A stretch of DNA of 64,000 nt from Henckelia pumila (taxonomy: Eukaryota > Streptophyta > Magnoliopsida > Lamiales > Gesneriaceae): assembly GCF_033568475.1 (NCBI RefSeq), contig NC_133120.1:88740151-88804150 (forward strand). The letters are read 5' to 3'. Numbering within the stretch: the stretch's first letter is position 1; each line of letters opens with the position of its first letter. A program made the position numbers and the translations under genes. Under the pieces are notes generated by a model. The model was not told the origin of the DNA. It did no database searches and worked only from the letters and a program-made list of their open reading frames with translations. Positions 1-11,180 of this stretch are shown piece by piece.

Positions 1-468
1 TCAATAAATAAAAAAATATGCATATGATTAACAATTTGAAATACAATCATGTGCAGAGGCATATGTTTTCAAAAAAAAACATACAATTTTTTTTTAAGAT
101 ATAATAATCCTTGGATACTTTCAATTTCCAAAAGTTCAACTCCCAAACAGCTCCAAAAACCTGTTTTGAAAAAAAATTTACAGTCAACAATTGATTATGA
201 ATACAACAAATTAAAAATGTAAACTTACACCAAAAGCCATGCAGCCAACCGCAAGATTCAACTAAGAAAGAAAAAAAAATATTTCCAATTTTATAGTTAA
301 TTAAATATCTCAAACGATACTCAAAACTATAAACGATATATATGACACTGATTTTTTTTTAATTTCATCTCATGAATCAAGCAGTGTGCAAGAATATATA
401 TATATATAAATTTAGTAAAGTTCTCCATACCTCGATATATATTAAATAAAATAGTTAACTACAGATAT

Positions 469-499
<31 letters not shown>

Positions 500-777
500 C
501 TTTACTAAATAAAATGGTCAAATGACTAATAAAAAAATCATGGGCAGATGAAACATTATTTTGAAAGGCTTTTTGGGAACGAGGGTGACCCGGCACAACT
601 AGCACCGTAACATTTTTAATGAATTAATGGGTAAGCTACAACTCAGACAAACGTTTTGCAAGTTGAATTAATTAAAATGGCAGTTTCTAATTTGTTTCCT
701 TTTTAAAAATAAAGAAATCAGAATATGTCAATTACTGTACATTAGAAATAGTATAATTTTAATTTACAACCAAACAT
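1..777. other. AT-rich intergenic sequence
   Basis: No coding region could be supported here. The stretch is very AT-rich, with runs of A and T and a (TA)n microsatellite near 468-493. The short open frames lack codon character or any recognisable domain. Confidence 0.6.
468..493. repeat. (TA)n microsatellite
   Basis: An uninterrupted run of TA dinucleotides, 13 units, within AT-rich intergenic DNA. Confidence 0.9.
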
Positions 778-1290
778 GTGATGTTATGGGATATATCCCG
801 AGATATCGTCTGATATCTCGGGATATATTTATTTTTTCGCATGAACTTAGATCGGGATTTGTGACCATCAGACAGATTATTGATGGTAATTGGTGTTTGA
901 TAATTATTAATGGATATGGGTCTGTCAAATATTTACTATTTACATCTGGACCTGAACTTGTCAGTATAATTAAATCATGGGCCGCATCTCATGAGACCAT
1001 GGGCCTGCATATCATCAGAACATGGGTCTTATCCTCTTAGTTATGGGCTGACATCTTGGGCTACACATCTGACACGATCTAAATCACGGGAAAGTTTTAT
1101 ATATACTGTTTCTTCGTGATTATACAGGGGAGGTGGGAGGGGAGTTTCTACACTTTCTTCCCCATGATGTTTCCCATGCTTTCCTCTATTCTTTTCTCTT
1201 ATGTTTCTCTGTCTGACTTAGGCATCGGAGGGGTCACGCTGGAAGAAATCCTGGCGCCCTCTAACCGGTTTATTCATGATTTTCAGGCAA
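778..1290 (+). mobile_element. Remnant LTR of a Tat-like Ty3/gypsy element
   Basis: The stretch at about 1216-1262 (GACTTAGGCATCGGAGGGGT followed by an ACGC and a later GGCGCC) closely resembles the reverse complement of the transcript-start region of the intact Tat-type LTR at 10225-10908 and 39806-40110 in this window. A TATA-like TTTTATATATAC lies about 110 bases upstream, near 1095-1107, as expected for an LTR promoter. Several TGGGC motifs precede it. No internal coding sequence is attached, so this is a decayed solo LTR or LTR fragment; its ends are uncertain and I could not read a target duplication. Confidence 0.5.
791..828. repeat. Perfect 17-bp inverted repeat, 4-nt loop
   Basis: Left arm 791-807 (ATATATCCCGAGATATC) and right arm 812-828 are exact reverse complements separated by GTCT. 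The structure sits close to the presumed start of the LTR remnant and would fold as a stable hairpin or cruciform. Confidence 0.9.
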
Positions 1291-1778
1291 GAAAAGTCGA
1301 AGGATTCATAAAGACGATGAAGGAATTTTTGGGATGTCATCAATATTATTTATTGAATACAACCCCAGATTTTAATTCAAATATTTTAATGATCACAACA
1401 TTATTTATCCACGTAATCTCATCAAGCATCAATCCAACTAAACAGGTCTCTATGTATATCCAAAAATTAATCAATATATATACTAGTAACGATGACACAC
1501 GCAATGTGAGTATACAATCCGCTGAAAACAAAATATCTGCACACTGCAATATTTGAAAAATCATGAGATGGACAACTGCAGTATTTGTAAAATTAGTACA
1601 AGGGAAATACTAAATAGAGGGGAAAAATATGAACAAAACTTGGAAAATGGAAGGTGATAGAGTTTTGTGGTAGGAGAAAATTACAATTCGCTTAGAAAAA
1701 AGGGTATTTTTAGTAATAGGTCTACTTGTTTTATAAAATAGTAAAAATTCTTACTTGGGATCTATGATTTTTCTATAA
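1291..1778. other. Intergenic sequence, nothing recognised
   Basis: Unique-looking AT-rich sequence without a convincing coding region or repeat structure. Part of it could be the end of the preceding LTR remnant or other decayed transposon sequence. Confidence 0.5.
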
Positions 1779-1880
1779 ACATGATGAAATGCAAGAATGA
1801 ATGAATGTGTTAAAAGATGATTGACTTAAACATGATAATATGCAAGAATGAAAGAGTGTGTTAAAGATGATGAAATTGAA
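1779..1880. repeat. Imperfect 51-bp tandem duplication
   Basis: Two adjacent copies begin at 1779 and 1830; each contains ATGCAAGAATGAA and a GTGTTAAA..GATGA segment. By eye roughly four fifths of positions agree. Confidence 0.65.
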
Positions 1881-2290
1881 CTTAACTCAATCCCAAAAAC
1901 TAATGCGGAGGAGAATTGTTCAACCTATATATGCAACTCCTAAGAATCTATTCAACCGAGTTGGAACATCTCAACACTTGGGTGAGGGTGACCCAAACCT
2001 TTATATATGCAACTTTCAGAAATCCATTCAACCGACGTGAAACATCTTAACACAACCCGACATGCTCGGAATGAAACGACTGTAATGTGAAGATATTAAA
2101 GGGTGACTCAACTATATGCAGTCTAACATATAACGGTGGATCTGAGCTATGATACAATGACACATAACGGTGGCCTGATCCGTGATACCATGTTAAGAAC
2201 GTGGACTCTGATCTAACTCAACCCAAAAAACTAACTCAATGGATTCTCAAAAACTCTATGAACCGATGCCAAATATCTCAACAGAGTGGA
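1859..2290 (-). mobile_element. Decayed copia-type LTR pair with PBS relic
   Basis: Two segments starting TGTTAA, at about 1859 and 2193, share the pattern TAACTCAAYCC followed by AAAAACTAA and later an ATCTCAACA stretch, as two diverged LTR copies would. Immediately before the second one the sequence GTGATACCA resembles the reverse complement of the TGGTATCA primer-binding site (initiator Met tRNA) of copia elements, consistent with a minus-strand element. A repeated block with TATATGCAACT and ATTCAACCGA occurs at about 1920-1978 and 1996-2053. No protein-coding part survives. Confidence 0.4.
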
Positions 2291-3320
2291 AAAGAAAAAT
2301 TATTAGAGTCTAGCATAAAGGAGCCGAGTCTATGCTCGAGTATGTGAATCACATTACTCTAAATATTATAGGACGATTGGATCTAACAGAAGTATACGTC
2401 TCCATTATCAACATAACCAAGCACCAGAAATTGGGAATAACCAAACCAACCCCTTGGCAAATACGGTTTCCTACATGGCAGAAGGATTTATGTATTTTTT
2501 TAATGATGCCAAGTTGGAAAAGCGAGCAGATATATACACACACAAGGGGATGAGGATGCCACATTGGGGATGGTCAAGTGGAAGGGGGTGGGCCTTTGGG
2601 CTTTGGGGCGCTTCTGACATCAAGAGGTCGTTTATCTCTTTCTAATTAAATACGACCCCTATCCATAACTCCTTATCCCACTCAGCAATCATCTGCCCCC
2701 TCAGCAAAAAATATCCTCCATTAATTACTCTATTTTATATATTAATTAACTACCAAGGGCACACCAGTCATTTCACCTTATATATATATCCCACATGGTG
2801 GCATTCAAGTTGTGCGATCCAATGTACCATCTTAAATAATTGGTGGTCTTATTTATTATGAAAGATCATGTATCCTCATTTTTTATGCATGTATGAGATG
2901 AATCTTTTGATTTTAACTTCTTGCGACGATTGATTCGGAAAGTCAAAACGAATGAATTGAAACGTAACTTGTGAAATCTATATTGACATATCATGTGCTG
3001 GTTGTGATTTTTATGCGTGATTTCTCTATAGATTTCATTAACATCATGATCAAAATTCGATTATGTTGTAAATATTTTTTCGGAAAAATCTGTCACACAT
3101 AGCTTATCCTAGTGAAATTTACTCAATTGACACGATTTGCTTACTATGACGTTGTTTCGAAAAAACGCATTCATCGTTTTAAAAAAAAAGTTAATTTGGA
3201 GTCATTTTATTCTTAAATGAATTGACCAGATTGCCATAAATTACAGCAACCGGGGGCATGTTTGGACCCCATGCGGTTTTATTTATGTCGGTAATTGCAT
3301 TTGCCCCCTATGTTGTCTTG
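2291..3320. other. Intergenic region upstream of the BT gene
   Basis: No coding region is supported. The last few hundred bases are likely the promoter-proximal region of the downstream BTB-TAZ gene; I recognise only the TATA box and no specific upstream element with confidence. Confidence 0.5.
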
Positions 3321-3321
3321 T

Positions 3322-3330
3322 CTATATAAA
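3322..3330 (+). promoter_or_regulatory. TATA box of the BT gene
   Basis: CTATATAAA lies about 100 bases ahead of the chosen start codon at 3429, which predicts transcription starting near 3355 and a 5' leader of about 75 bases. Confidence 0.7.
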
Positions 3331-3428
3331 TTGGCCACACGCTTCAAAGTGTCTCACACCCTCACACCAACTACCTCCTTCGTCTCTATTTCCATCTTTC
3401 ATTTCTCATTTTCTTTTCTGTGGCGATA

Positions 3429-5439
3429 ATGGTTCAATTGAAGAAAGTGCTCTCCGGCGAAATTAAACTGAAGCAAAATCTTCTGTTTCCCGGCGCCGGA
3501 GTAATGCCGGAGCCCGACGTTCACGTCATTACCTCATGCGGATCGCGGATTCCGGCGCACTCTAAAATCCTCGTACGGCCTCTTTTCTGTTTTTTTGATT
3601 TTGATTTCTTGCGTTTTGACATTGGTGTCAGTCCGTCTGATTCATTAAAAATGAACGATTTTTTTTTTTTTTTTTATGTTTTGATTTCGTTAAATGCTGA
3701 GGTATGATACATTTCTAAAAGAATTTAGGTCGAATTCTGGTTTTTTTAATCGATATTTCGGGTTGGATTTGTGCAGGCCTCCGCATCACCGGTTTTAGAG
3801 AACATAGTAGAGAGGCCGCAAAAGCGCCAGAGCTCGGAACGGAAAATTCCGATCCTTGGCGTCCCTTACGACGCCGTGTCCGTGTTCCTGCAATTTCTTT
3901 ATTCCTCCAAGTAAGTTTCAATTAACACGCGGAAATTTGTGGTGGTTTTGCTTTTATTACTGTTATTTTCTCTTTTCATCAAAGATTTAAAAAATCTCTG
4001 ATTTCTCGGGTCAACAATTCTATTTTGATATTTTCTTGTTAACCATCATACGGGAAAGAAAAATTGATGTTAGCTTCTTGTTTAAATATCTGCCGTTCAT
4101 TATAAATTCTCTGTATTATTTAACACAACTCAATCAATAATTCAAACATTTTTCATGGTCCCCACGACGGGTTGATATTTTGGACTAAAAACAAGATGCA
4201 TAAGTTGGTTTCCAAAATCACAGGATTGATCTTCATGTATTTGGAATGACCTTAGAATCCTTGATTTCATTCAGGTGTGGAGAAGATGAAATGGAGAAAT
4301 ATGGCTTTCACTTGCTTGCTTTGTCGCATGTATACATGGTTCCACAGCTGAAGCAGTTATGCTCCAAGGGGTTATCACAAAGGCTGAATGTTGATAATGT
4401 AGTGGATATGCTCCAGCTTGCAAGATTGTGCGATGCGCCTGATCTTTACCTCAAATGCATGAGATCGTTGTCTAATAACTTCAAAAATGTAGAGAAGACT
4501 GAGGGATGGAAGTTCTTGCAAAAGAATGATCCCTATCTTGAGCTCGAGATTCTACAGTTCTTCGATGAAACTGAATCGGTATGCCCCGTTTCCCGTTTTA
4601 ATGAAACATCATGCAAATTTAGAGTCTTTGTGAGAAGTGAGAGTTGGGATTCTTCATTGGTGATAACAGTTTTGGCCCTTTTTTGTTGTGTAGAGGAAAA
4701 AGAGAACAAGAAGGCGTAGATCAGAGCAGAATTTGTATGTTCAACTAAGTGAAGCCATGGATTGTCTTGAGCACATATGCACTGAGGGATGCACCAGTGT
4801 AGGTCCATACAACATGGATCCGTGCAAGCATAAGAGTCCATGTACCAAGTATTCGACCTGCCACGGCCTTCAGCTTCTGATGAAGCATTTCGGCACTTGT
4901 GCGAAGAGGGCTAATGGTGGATGTTCGCATTGTAAGCGTATGTGGCAACTTTTCAGATTGCACTCCTCGATTTGCGACCAACCTGATGAATGCCGAGTTC
5001 CTCTTTGCAGGTAAAGAATTTTCGGCAACGCATGTTTCTTGATTGCTCATTCTCACCAAATATGAATATTAAAGTTAATTAGGTTGGTTAGGTATTATTG
5101 ATTCCTTGATTGTAAAACAATCATAGGCCGTTTAATTACACGGAAAGAATCAAGATTTATGTTGATTCAATATCGAAATGTGTGCGCCCTTTATCCCTTT
5201 TCGTTTTGTTTACCTTAAACATGTTGATCAAAGAGTGAAGTTTGTTTTGTCGCAGACAATTCAAGTTGAAGGGAAACCAAGTTCGAAGAGGAAACGATGC
5301 GCAATGGAGATTACTTGTGAAGAAGGTGGTATCAGCCAAAACCATATCATCTTTGTCTCTCCCCAAGAGGAAGAGAGAAGAACCGACGAAAACGCCGCCA
5401 GTGGATCAACTTCATCACCATAGCTTCAAATTATCATAA
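3429..5439 (+). CDS. BTB/POZ and TAZ domain protein (BT family)
   Basis: Five coding exons with GT-AG introns fit exactly: 3429-3572, 3777-3910, 4275-4578, 4694-5010, 5256-5439, giving 360 residues, the usual BT family length. Residues about 25-130 form the BTB/POZ domain (ITSCGSRIPAHSKIL, then ASASPVLENIVE across the first intron), followed by a BACK-like helical region (LARLCDAPDLYLKCMRSLS). Residues about 210-300 form a TAZ zinc finger with the Cys/His pattern (ICTEGC, DPCKHKSPC, CHGLQLLMKHF, CSHCKRMWQL). The tail (WRLLVKKVVSAK, then PKRKREE) matches the family's calmodulin-binding and basic end; RKKRTRRRR before the TAZ domain is a likely nuclear signal. BT proteins are plant-specific CUL3-linked scaffolds of nucleus and cytosol that bind calmodulin and bromodomain partners and act in hormone, nitrate and developmental responses. 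The ATG at 3429 was chosen because it follows the TATA box and opens the exon chain; an in-frame GTG at 3420 is not a plant start. No disabling change is seen. The exact paralogue (BT1/BT2 versus BT4) is not resolved. Confidence 0.95.
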
Positions 5440-6348
5440 ATCAGATTTCATTAGATGGATGCATAAATATAGTTTTGTTTTGTTTTTGTTTTTGGTTTTG
5501 TTTTGTTTTGTTTTTTTAATATCAATATATTATATGGTAAAAGAAGGTTGGTAATGATTTTGGGAATAGATGGTTGGTTGGCGACAAATTATTCTATTTT
5601 ATTCGTTCAATGAATCGATTTTTATCATATCTTGTCTTCAATTTTTATTGTTGAATATATTTTGGCCTGCGAGAATAAGTAGTTAAATAGGGTCCTCACA
5701 TGCGAATTAAGAAATTCCCTCGATCTCTTGTTTATTAGGTAGTGTTTGGCAATGATTTGAGTGAGAAAAAATTGTGTCGGGAATAATAAATTATTCCTTC
5801 TGAGTTAAATTTGTAGCACTATTATTTTATAAATCGCAAACAAATTCACGAACCTACAGCAGGTAACTACACCAGATAATATTATGCGCACATCAGACTT
5901 GAAAATTATGCATGAATTTTGGAGAAAACACATGTTCAAATATGAAAAGAAAAGGAAAAAGAAAATAGATATGTAACTTACAATTGTTCAATTCCTCTTC
6001 TAACATTGACTATATATTTTAAATATTGTACATAATCAGTATATACAAAAAAATAATAATAATAAACATTCACGAGTCAATTTAATATCTTTTGAAAATA
6101 GTGACTTTAATTATATAAGTATTATATGTCATTAATGAATAGTGATCAGATAACCCCAAAAAATCTTTAATTATTTAACGACCCACTAATTGGTGCATTG
6201 ATTTCAATTCTACCGCTTTCGAATCTCTATTTCTTACAAGCAAATGATGTCAAATATATAAATGATAACGACGTTAGACAAATGAAAGCACAGAGATGAA
6301 ATCCTTTAGCTGTGATAATTGAAAAATCAAAGAACACAAGATCAATAT
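5440..6348. other. 3' flank of BT gene and intergenic DNA
   Basis: The first part contains a T/G-rich stretch (repeats of GTTTTGTTTT at about 5470-5515), probably 3' UTR. The remainder is AT-rich with no supported gene. A GTAGTGTTTGGCAATGATTT stretch at 5740 resembles the ends of some plant DNA transposons but has no visible partner. Confidence 0.5.
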
Positions 6349-7243
6349 TGTAAGACTCGGAATTATTTAATTTTAATTCGAGAATATTTAATTTGGCAAT
6401 ATTTAGAGTTTAGAATTAAATTCTAATATTCTTAAATGAATAAGGATTGAAATTGAATTAAATCGCTTTTTTGGGGACTGAATTGCAAATAACCAAAAGT
6501 TCAGGAAGAGATCTAGTGATGCAGAAGTGTTTTGTGGCAAGTGTGGTGGACGACATGCTACCGAGCAGTGCAGAGGTGTGTCCGGGAATTGTAATATTTG
6601 TCGTCAACCAGGTCATTATGCCAAGGTATGTCCTCAAAGAACAACAGAACGTACATTTGGTGCAAGTTCTTCTCGACTAGTACCTCAGGCAGAAAGACAA
6701 TCAGTGCATTTCTTTCAGTCTCAGCAACAGATCAGATCAGGAGAAAGCCAGACTGTGACTCAACCTCCTAGGCAACAGGCACTAGTGTTTGCATTGACGG
6801 AGGAGCAGGCTCAGGCAGCACCTGACGATGTTATAGCAGGTAACTGCTTTATCTTTGGTTATCCTGCTTACGTTTTGATAGATACAGGTGCATCACATAC
6901 ATTCATATCTGAAAAATTTGTTATGATGCATTCTTTATCGTCTGAGCCATTGCCTACTGTTGTTTCTATTTCTTCACCTTTGGGTGAAGGTATTGAATCT
7001 GTTCGAATGATTCGAAATTGTGCTTTGCAATATGACGAGAATGTGATTGATGTGGATTGTATAGTACTTGGATTATCAGATTTCGATTGCGAGATCAAAT
7101 ATTATCCAGGAAAATCCAATGCAGCTGCAGATGCCTTGAGTAGAAAGGTATGTTCATTATCCTTATCTACGATAGGTGTATCACAAATATATTTCTCGAT
7201 CAATTTTTCAAGTGTTCTTCACAAACCAATAGTGACCGAATAA
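6349..7243 (+). pseudogene. Internally deleted chromovirus-like Ty3/gypsy relic
   Basis: The left part (TGTAAGACTCGGAATTATTT and later GGGGACTGAATTGCAAAT) looks like a Ty3/gypsy LTR fragment. It runs directly into a 238-residue open frame (6527-7243). That frame holds two zinc knuckles of Gag (CGKCGGRHATEQC, CNICRQPGHYAKVC), a protease active site (IDTGASHTF), and then jumps to the end of RNase H (EIKYYPGKSNAAADALSRK). The reverse transcriptase and most of RNase H are missing, yet the frame is open across the join. Host-derived use is not implied; the simplest reading is a deletion derivative of a chromovirus-type element that lost its 5' Gag, RT and integrase. Confidence 0.8.
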
Positions 7244-7369
7244 GAATGATGTAGTCCACAAAAGAAACTTTCACAAGCCAAGGAAAACTTCATGGAATTA
7301 TATAATTTATATTTATATTTACTTTTAAAAAAAAATTTAAAAAAAAATTAATTTTTTTAAAAACATTAA
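7244..7369. other. AT-rich spacer
   Basis: Mostly A and T runs between the retroelement relic and the MITE-like element. Nothing recognised. Confidence 0.5.
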
Positions 7370-7995
7370 TTGCATTAAGGTCATCTCTAACCACAAAATC
7401 TATTTTGGTGCAAGTTCTGTTCTGCACTAAAATAATGTAATTTTTACATCAAATACAACATGCATTTCCAACATATTTACTTCAAATCTTACACCAAAAA
7501 AATATTTTAGGAATATTATTTTTTATTTTACATAAATTATTTCTTAATATCTATTTATAAATTTAATAATATGATTATGATTAATTTTTATATGATATAA
7601 ATAATATTATATTATTAATACATGTAATTATAATAATATTTAAATTATTATGTAATTATTATATATTAATAAAATTATATAATACAAATTAATAAACACA
7701 TATTATTAAATTTAAATTGATAAATGATTAAAAATTAAAAATAAATAAATAATTAGAAATCTAATTATAATTAAATTGTGTATTTGAATATTTAATTATT
7801 AAAATTAAATAAATAAATAGACATTATTATCCACCCAAATTAAAATATGTATCAATTAATTATTATTTTATAACAAGTGAAACCGAAATAAAAGAATTAA
7901 AAAATTAAAATAGCGCTATTTTGGTGCATCGCATCCATTGGAAAAGAAAACATTGCACAAAAATAGCGTGCAAGATTGGAGATGCTCTAATGCAA
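7370..7995. mobile_element. MITE-like non-autonomous DNA transposon
   Basis: The two ends are imperfect inverted repeats of roughly 20 bases: TTGCATTAAGGTCATCTCTA on the left, and TTGCATTAGAGCATCTCCAA when the right end is reverse-complemented. Both are flanked by TAA (7367-7369 and 7996-7998), a possible 3-bp target duplication as in PIF/Harbinger-type elements. A second shared block (TATTTTGGTGCA versus TATTTTTGTGCA) lies just inside each end. The interior is very AT-rich and has no transposase frame. Confidence 0.6.
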
Positions 7996-8799
7996 TAATA
8001 CTATGATAGTAATGAAAGCGTATTAATGAATGAGTTGGATATGGTCAAAGTGACATTCAATTAGTTTCAAATATGTGACAAGGTTTCGAGATCAATTGTA
8101 ATAAACATATCTCTCATTCAAAAACAAACATTTTAAAGAGAGATATCCTACTTTTCCTCGTATTAATTGTTCCTATATTTGATCATTTGATGTAAGTGCC
8201 ACAAACAACCACGCACGCATCTCTTTACGATAATGATGTCGAAATAGTGCTTGATTCATAACCTCACACGCTCACCCATTCATATGATCACTATCATAAA
8301 TATTCCACAAAAAATTAGCATTTCTCAAGTGACAGCTTGATGTGTATTAGAATATTTGGTGAAGCACCCTTTTTTCGAGGACAAATCTTATTGCTTCCCC
8401 CCCCCCCCCCCCTGATATTGTGTTCTCCGAATCACATGATTAGTGCACTTTCGGCTCCAATATGCGCAATGCTTTCGGGCCATTTTATGATGAAGTAAAG
8501 GGCTTCTTTTTCCCTTTTGTGTTCCTCTTTTGGTGGCTCTGTGGGCTGCTCAGGTCATGACACTCTGTTCCGCTCGTGCTTTGTGGGTTTTAGTGTACGT
8601 AGTTCACTTCAAAAAATGTATTCGAGAAGAGAGAGCATGTATTATAAAAGAATATTTTTGTTGTCATATCGATGGATTTGGTCTATATATGTAATGAAAA
8701 ATAATATTTTTGACATAAATAATATTAATATTTTCCGCAAGTTGGGTAATGTCAGAGATCCGTATAACAAAATTAATCCGTGAAATAATATCTCATGAC
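7996..8799. other. Intergenic sequence with poly-C tract
   Basis: No gene supported. A run of 16 C lies at 8397-8412. The stretch around 8480-8600 is less AT-rich than its surroundings but matches nothing I recognise. Confidence 0.5.
8397..8412. repeat. Poly-C homopolymer (16 nt)
   Basis: An uninterrupted run of 16 C in otherwise AT-rich sequence. Confidence 0.9.
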
Positions 8800-8823
8800 T
8801 TTTTTTTTTTTTTTTTTTTTTTT
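8800..8823. repeat. Poly-T homopolymer (24 nt)
   Basis: An uninterrupted run of 24 T. It could be the tail of a minus-strand retroposon, but no body was recognised. Confidence 0.85.
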
Positions 8824-8929
8824 CAGAATCTCGAATGGCTATTCTGAGTTGAGGTTGCTTCATGATGGTGTTTGAAAGGAATAGTTGAGGCTTGCGTGGG
8901 TCAAATTTGTTAATTTAACTCATAAATTA

Positions 8930-8947
8930 CACACACACACACGCATA

Positions 8948-8987
<40 letters not shown>
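8930..8987. repeat. (AC)n and (AT)n compound microsatellite
   Basis: About 6 AC units (8930-8942) are followed after a short GCATATCT link by about 19 AT units (8950-8987). Confidence 0.9.
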
Positions 8988-8990
<3 letters not shown>

Positions 8991-10183
8991 GAATAGAATC
9001 AAACAATGATTTTCAAAAATTAAATAATCACTTATTTATCAGAAGAACATAATTAGTAAATTAAAATGACGTGAGTTATGTTTTTTTAGTGAGCCGAAGT
9101 GTGTAGTCTTATTTTTTGAGTGGGCTTGGCTGTAAGCGGATCTCGATTGGGCTTTTGATGAAGATAATCCATTTTTTGCTATTTGAACAGGGCCTGATGG
9201 CCTGTAACATTTCTAGCTGCGTACAATTGGGCCGATGGGCACACATTTATTTTAATTTTGTAAAATAACAATATGTATAATAATATATAATGTTTCAAAA
9301 ACAAAACAAAAAGATAACATTAGAATTTCTATATCTCTATTTATATTCGCACATTAATTATTTCTCTTTTGTATAATATATATTTCGGTGTTGAAAATAT
9401 TTTTTTGTGAAAAAATAGAACTATTTTAAATCAATAACTTCAAAGATGGGTTTCTGCGCGATATATTCTGATTATGTATTCAAATAATTATTATGATATT
9501 TTTTAAATTATTTTTCTGGATTTTATAAAAATGAGTGGCAATATGGTAATTGACTCATTGGTCTGTAATATGTATACACAGTGACATAATGACATAAAGT
9601 TAAGGTCAAAAGTGACGTCAAGTACTATTTTTGAGATGCTCCTTGCTTATGGAAGCATTGCACAGACCAGGTGATAAGAAGGTGTGTTCGTGAAGATGAG
9701 TGATTTGACGCTGGAGTGTAAACTAATGCAATTGGATGGTAAGCTTTTTGAGTCCATTTAGGGGGGAAAAACTTGATATCGAATTTGAACAGAATTAAAG
9801 CTCAAATTATTTTGTTCGATATCTATTGAACGGTTTACAGAATTTAATATTTTATGATACAATATAATTATAAATTAAATAAAAAAATTTCAAGTATTTC
9901 AGACTTCTATTTTCGAATAACGTGTGAATACATTCGAATATTTCGAATTAAACTTGAACTCGAACCTTAATACAAACCAAATTTGATAAAAAAAAATATC
10001 AAATTTTTAGAACATTAAATCAAATTCGAGCTTGAGTATTTCTAAATCAAGCCGAATACAAGCCACATATTACTTGAATAGATTCGATTACACCTTTGTT
10101 TCACACCCTATTTTTACAATAAAGTATAAACAAAGTGTACATACACACAAGCATATCATATCACAAATTCACCATCTTATTAT
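8988..10183. other. AT-rich intergenic DNA, nothing recognised
   Basis: Several TGGGC motifs cluster at about 9119-9240 (for example GAGTGGGCTTGG, GATTGGGCTTTT, AATTGGGCCGAT), but no gene start follows them. No open frame with coding character was found. Confidence 0.5.
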
Positions 10184-10219
<36 letters not shown>

Positions 10220-10224
10220 AATAA
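10184..10224. repeat. (TAA)n microsatellite, target of the Tat insertion
   Basis: TAA repeats run up to the left end of the Tat element. The repeat resumes after its right end (59171 onward) as AATAATAAT, so the element landed inside the microsatellite. The last five bases here, AATAA (10220-10224), are the left target duplication. Confidence 0.9.
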
Positions 10225-10908
10225 TGATGTCGATTTTTTTTCTCCGGGTTCGGTCTGGTAGAGCGGATCTCCAAATTTTCAATGAACCGGGTCGGGTCGG
10301 GCATGACGAAGCTCTGCACAGACAGAAGCTAAATTAGGGGGCGCCGAAGGTGTTTCGGCGTGACCCCTCCGATACCTAAGTTAGTACTCGAAAGTGAAAG
10401 AGCTTGACAAAAAGTAAGAACAAGAGAATATGTGTGCGTGAATGTGTGAACAAGAAGTGAATAGAAGAGATGAATGAATAAACCATGAACCATACCTGTA
10501 TTTATAGGGGCTTGGAGGGGTAGGTTACCTTCTCAAGGTAGAACATGTGCTAGAGTAGGACTCTACTCGGGTAGGAGCCCTGACCAAGTAGGATTCTAAT
10601 ATCAATTTAAAGATAATATCAAATCTTGGATTCATAAGATATTGTCCTTATCTGTTGATGATCTTCATGTGCCCGAGAATAGTGGAAGGTTCCAGATATT
10701 GGACCCTTCTTGGGCTCGGGTCGGGCTCCAACCGTACCAGTTAGGGCTCAATCCCATGTATTCATGATTACGATCTTATTCCCTAACAGGGCCATTTCAG
10801 ACTGGACTTCTCATAAAACAAGACTAAATGGGCCTCAAAGTGTATTTCCAAAAATATGGATTATTGGGCACGGGTCGGGTTAGACCCGTATATTTTTTAG
10901 GGACATCA
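10225..10908 (-). repeat. 3' LTR of the Tat element
   Basis: 684 bp, starting TGATGTCGATTT and ending GGACATCA, with a second copy at 39806-40110 plus 58791-59170. On the minus strand a TATA box (CCTATAAATACAG) maps to about 10497-10509, giving transcription towards lower coordinates. Confidence 0.93.
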
Positions 10909-10924
10909 ATAGTACCTCCCCCTA
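10909..10924 (-). other. Polypurine tract of the Tat element
   Basis: On the minus strand the sequence reads TAGGGGGAGGTACTAT directly ahead of the 3' LTR, the expected place for the plus-strand primer. Confidence 0.75.
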
Positions 10925-11180
10925 ATGGTCTAAAGAAGTATGAAATTTAGACCATATAGTCCTCTGACCGGACCCCGAGCCCCATATACCATGCTTGTAA
11001 TGTAATATACCACAATGTGTTTTCTGTGAACGGTCCGGATCTCGATCCTTGTCGTGTGATTTCTCTAGACGGCAGAGATCTCGCGACGGTACAATTTCCG
11101 AGAGATTCCCTGAGTGACGCGGCTCACCCCGGACCGCTGATCGGGATTATCATCCAACGGCCCACCTTGATTCACTCCCC

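Noticed and set aside
1116-1556. Plus-strand frame of 146 residues
   Set aside because: Lies across the LTR remnant and following AT-rich DNA with no domain; chance frame.
5737-5760. GTAGTGTTTGGCAATGATTT and the similar stretch at 61234 as ends of one DNA transposon
   Set aside because: Only a short similarity with no inverted partner or target duplication; probably chance or unrelated debris.
8480-8600. Organelle DNA insertion
   Set aside because: The stretch is less AT-rich but I could not match it to any plastid or mitochondrial gene by reading.
9112-9245. TGGGC motif cluster as a host promoter
   Set aside because: No coding region follows on either strand; similar motifs also occur in LTR remnants here.
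10032-10337. Plus-strand open frame of 101 residues with a long Ile run
   Set aside because: It is the translation of the TAA microsatellite and the LTR start; not a gene.
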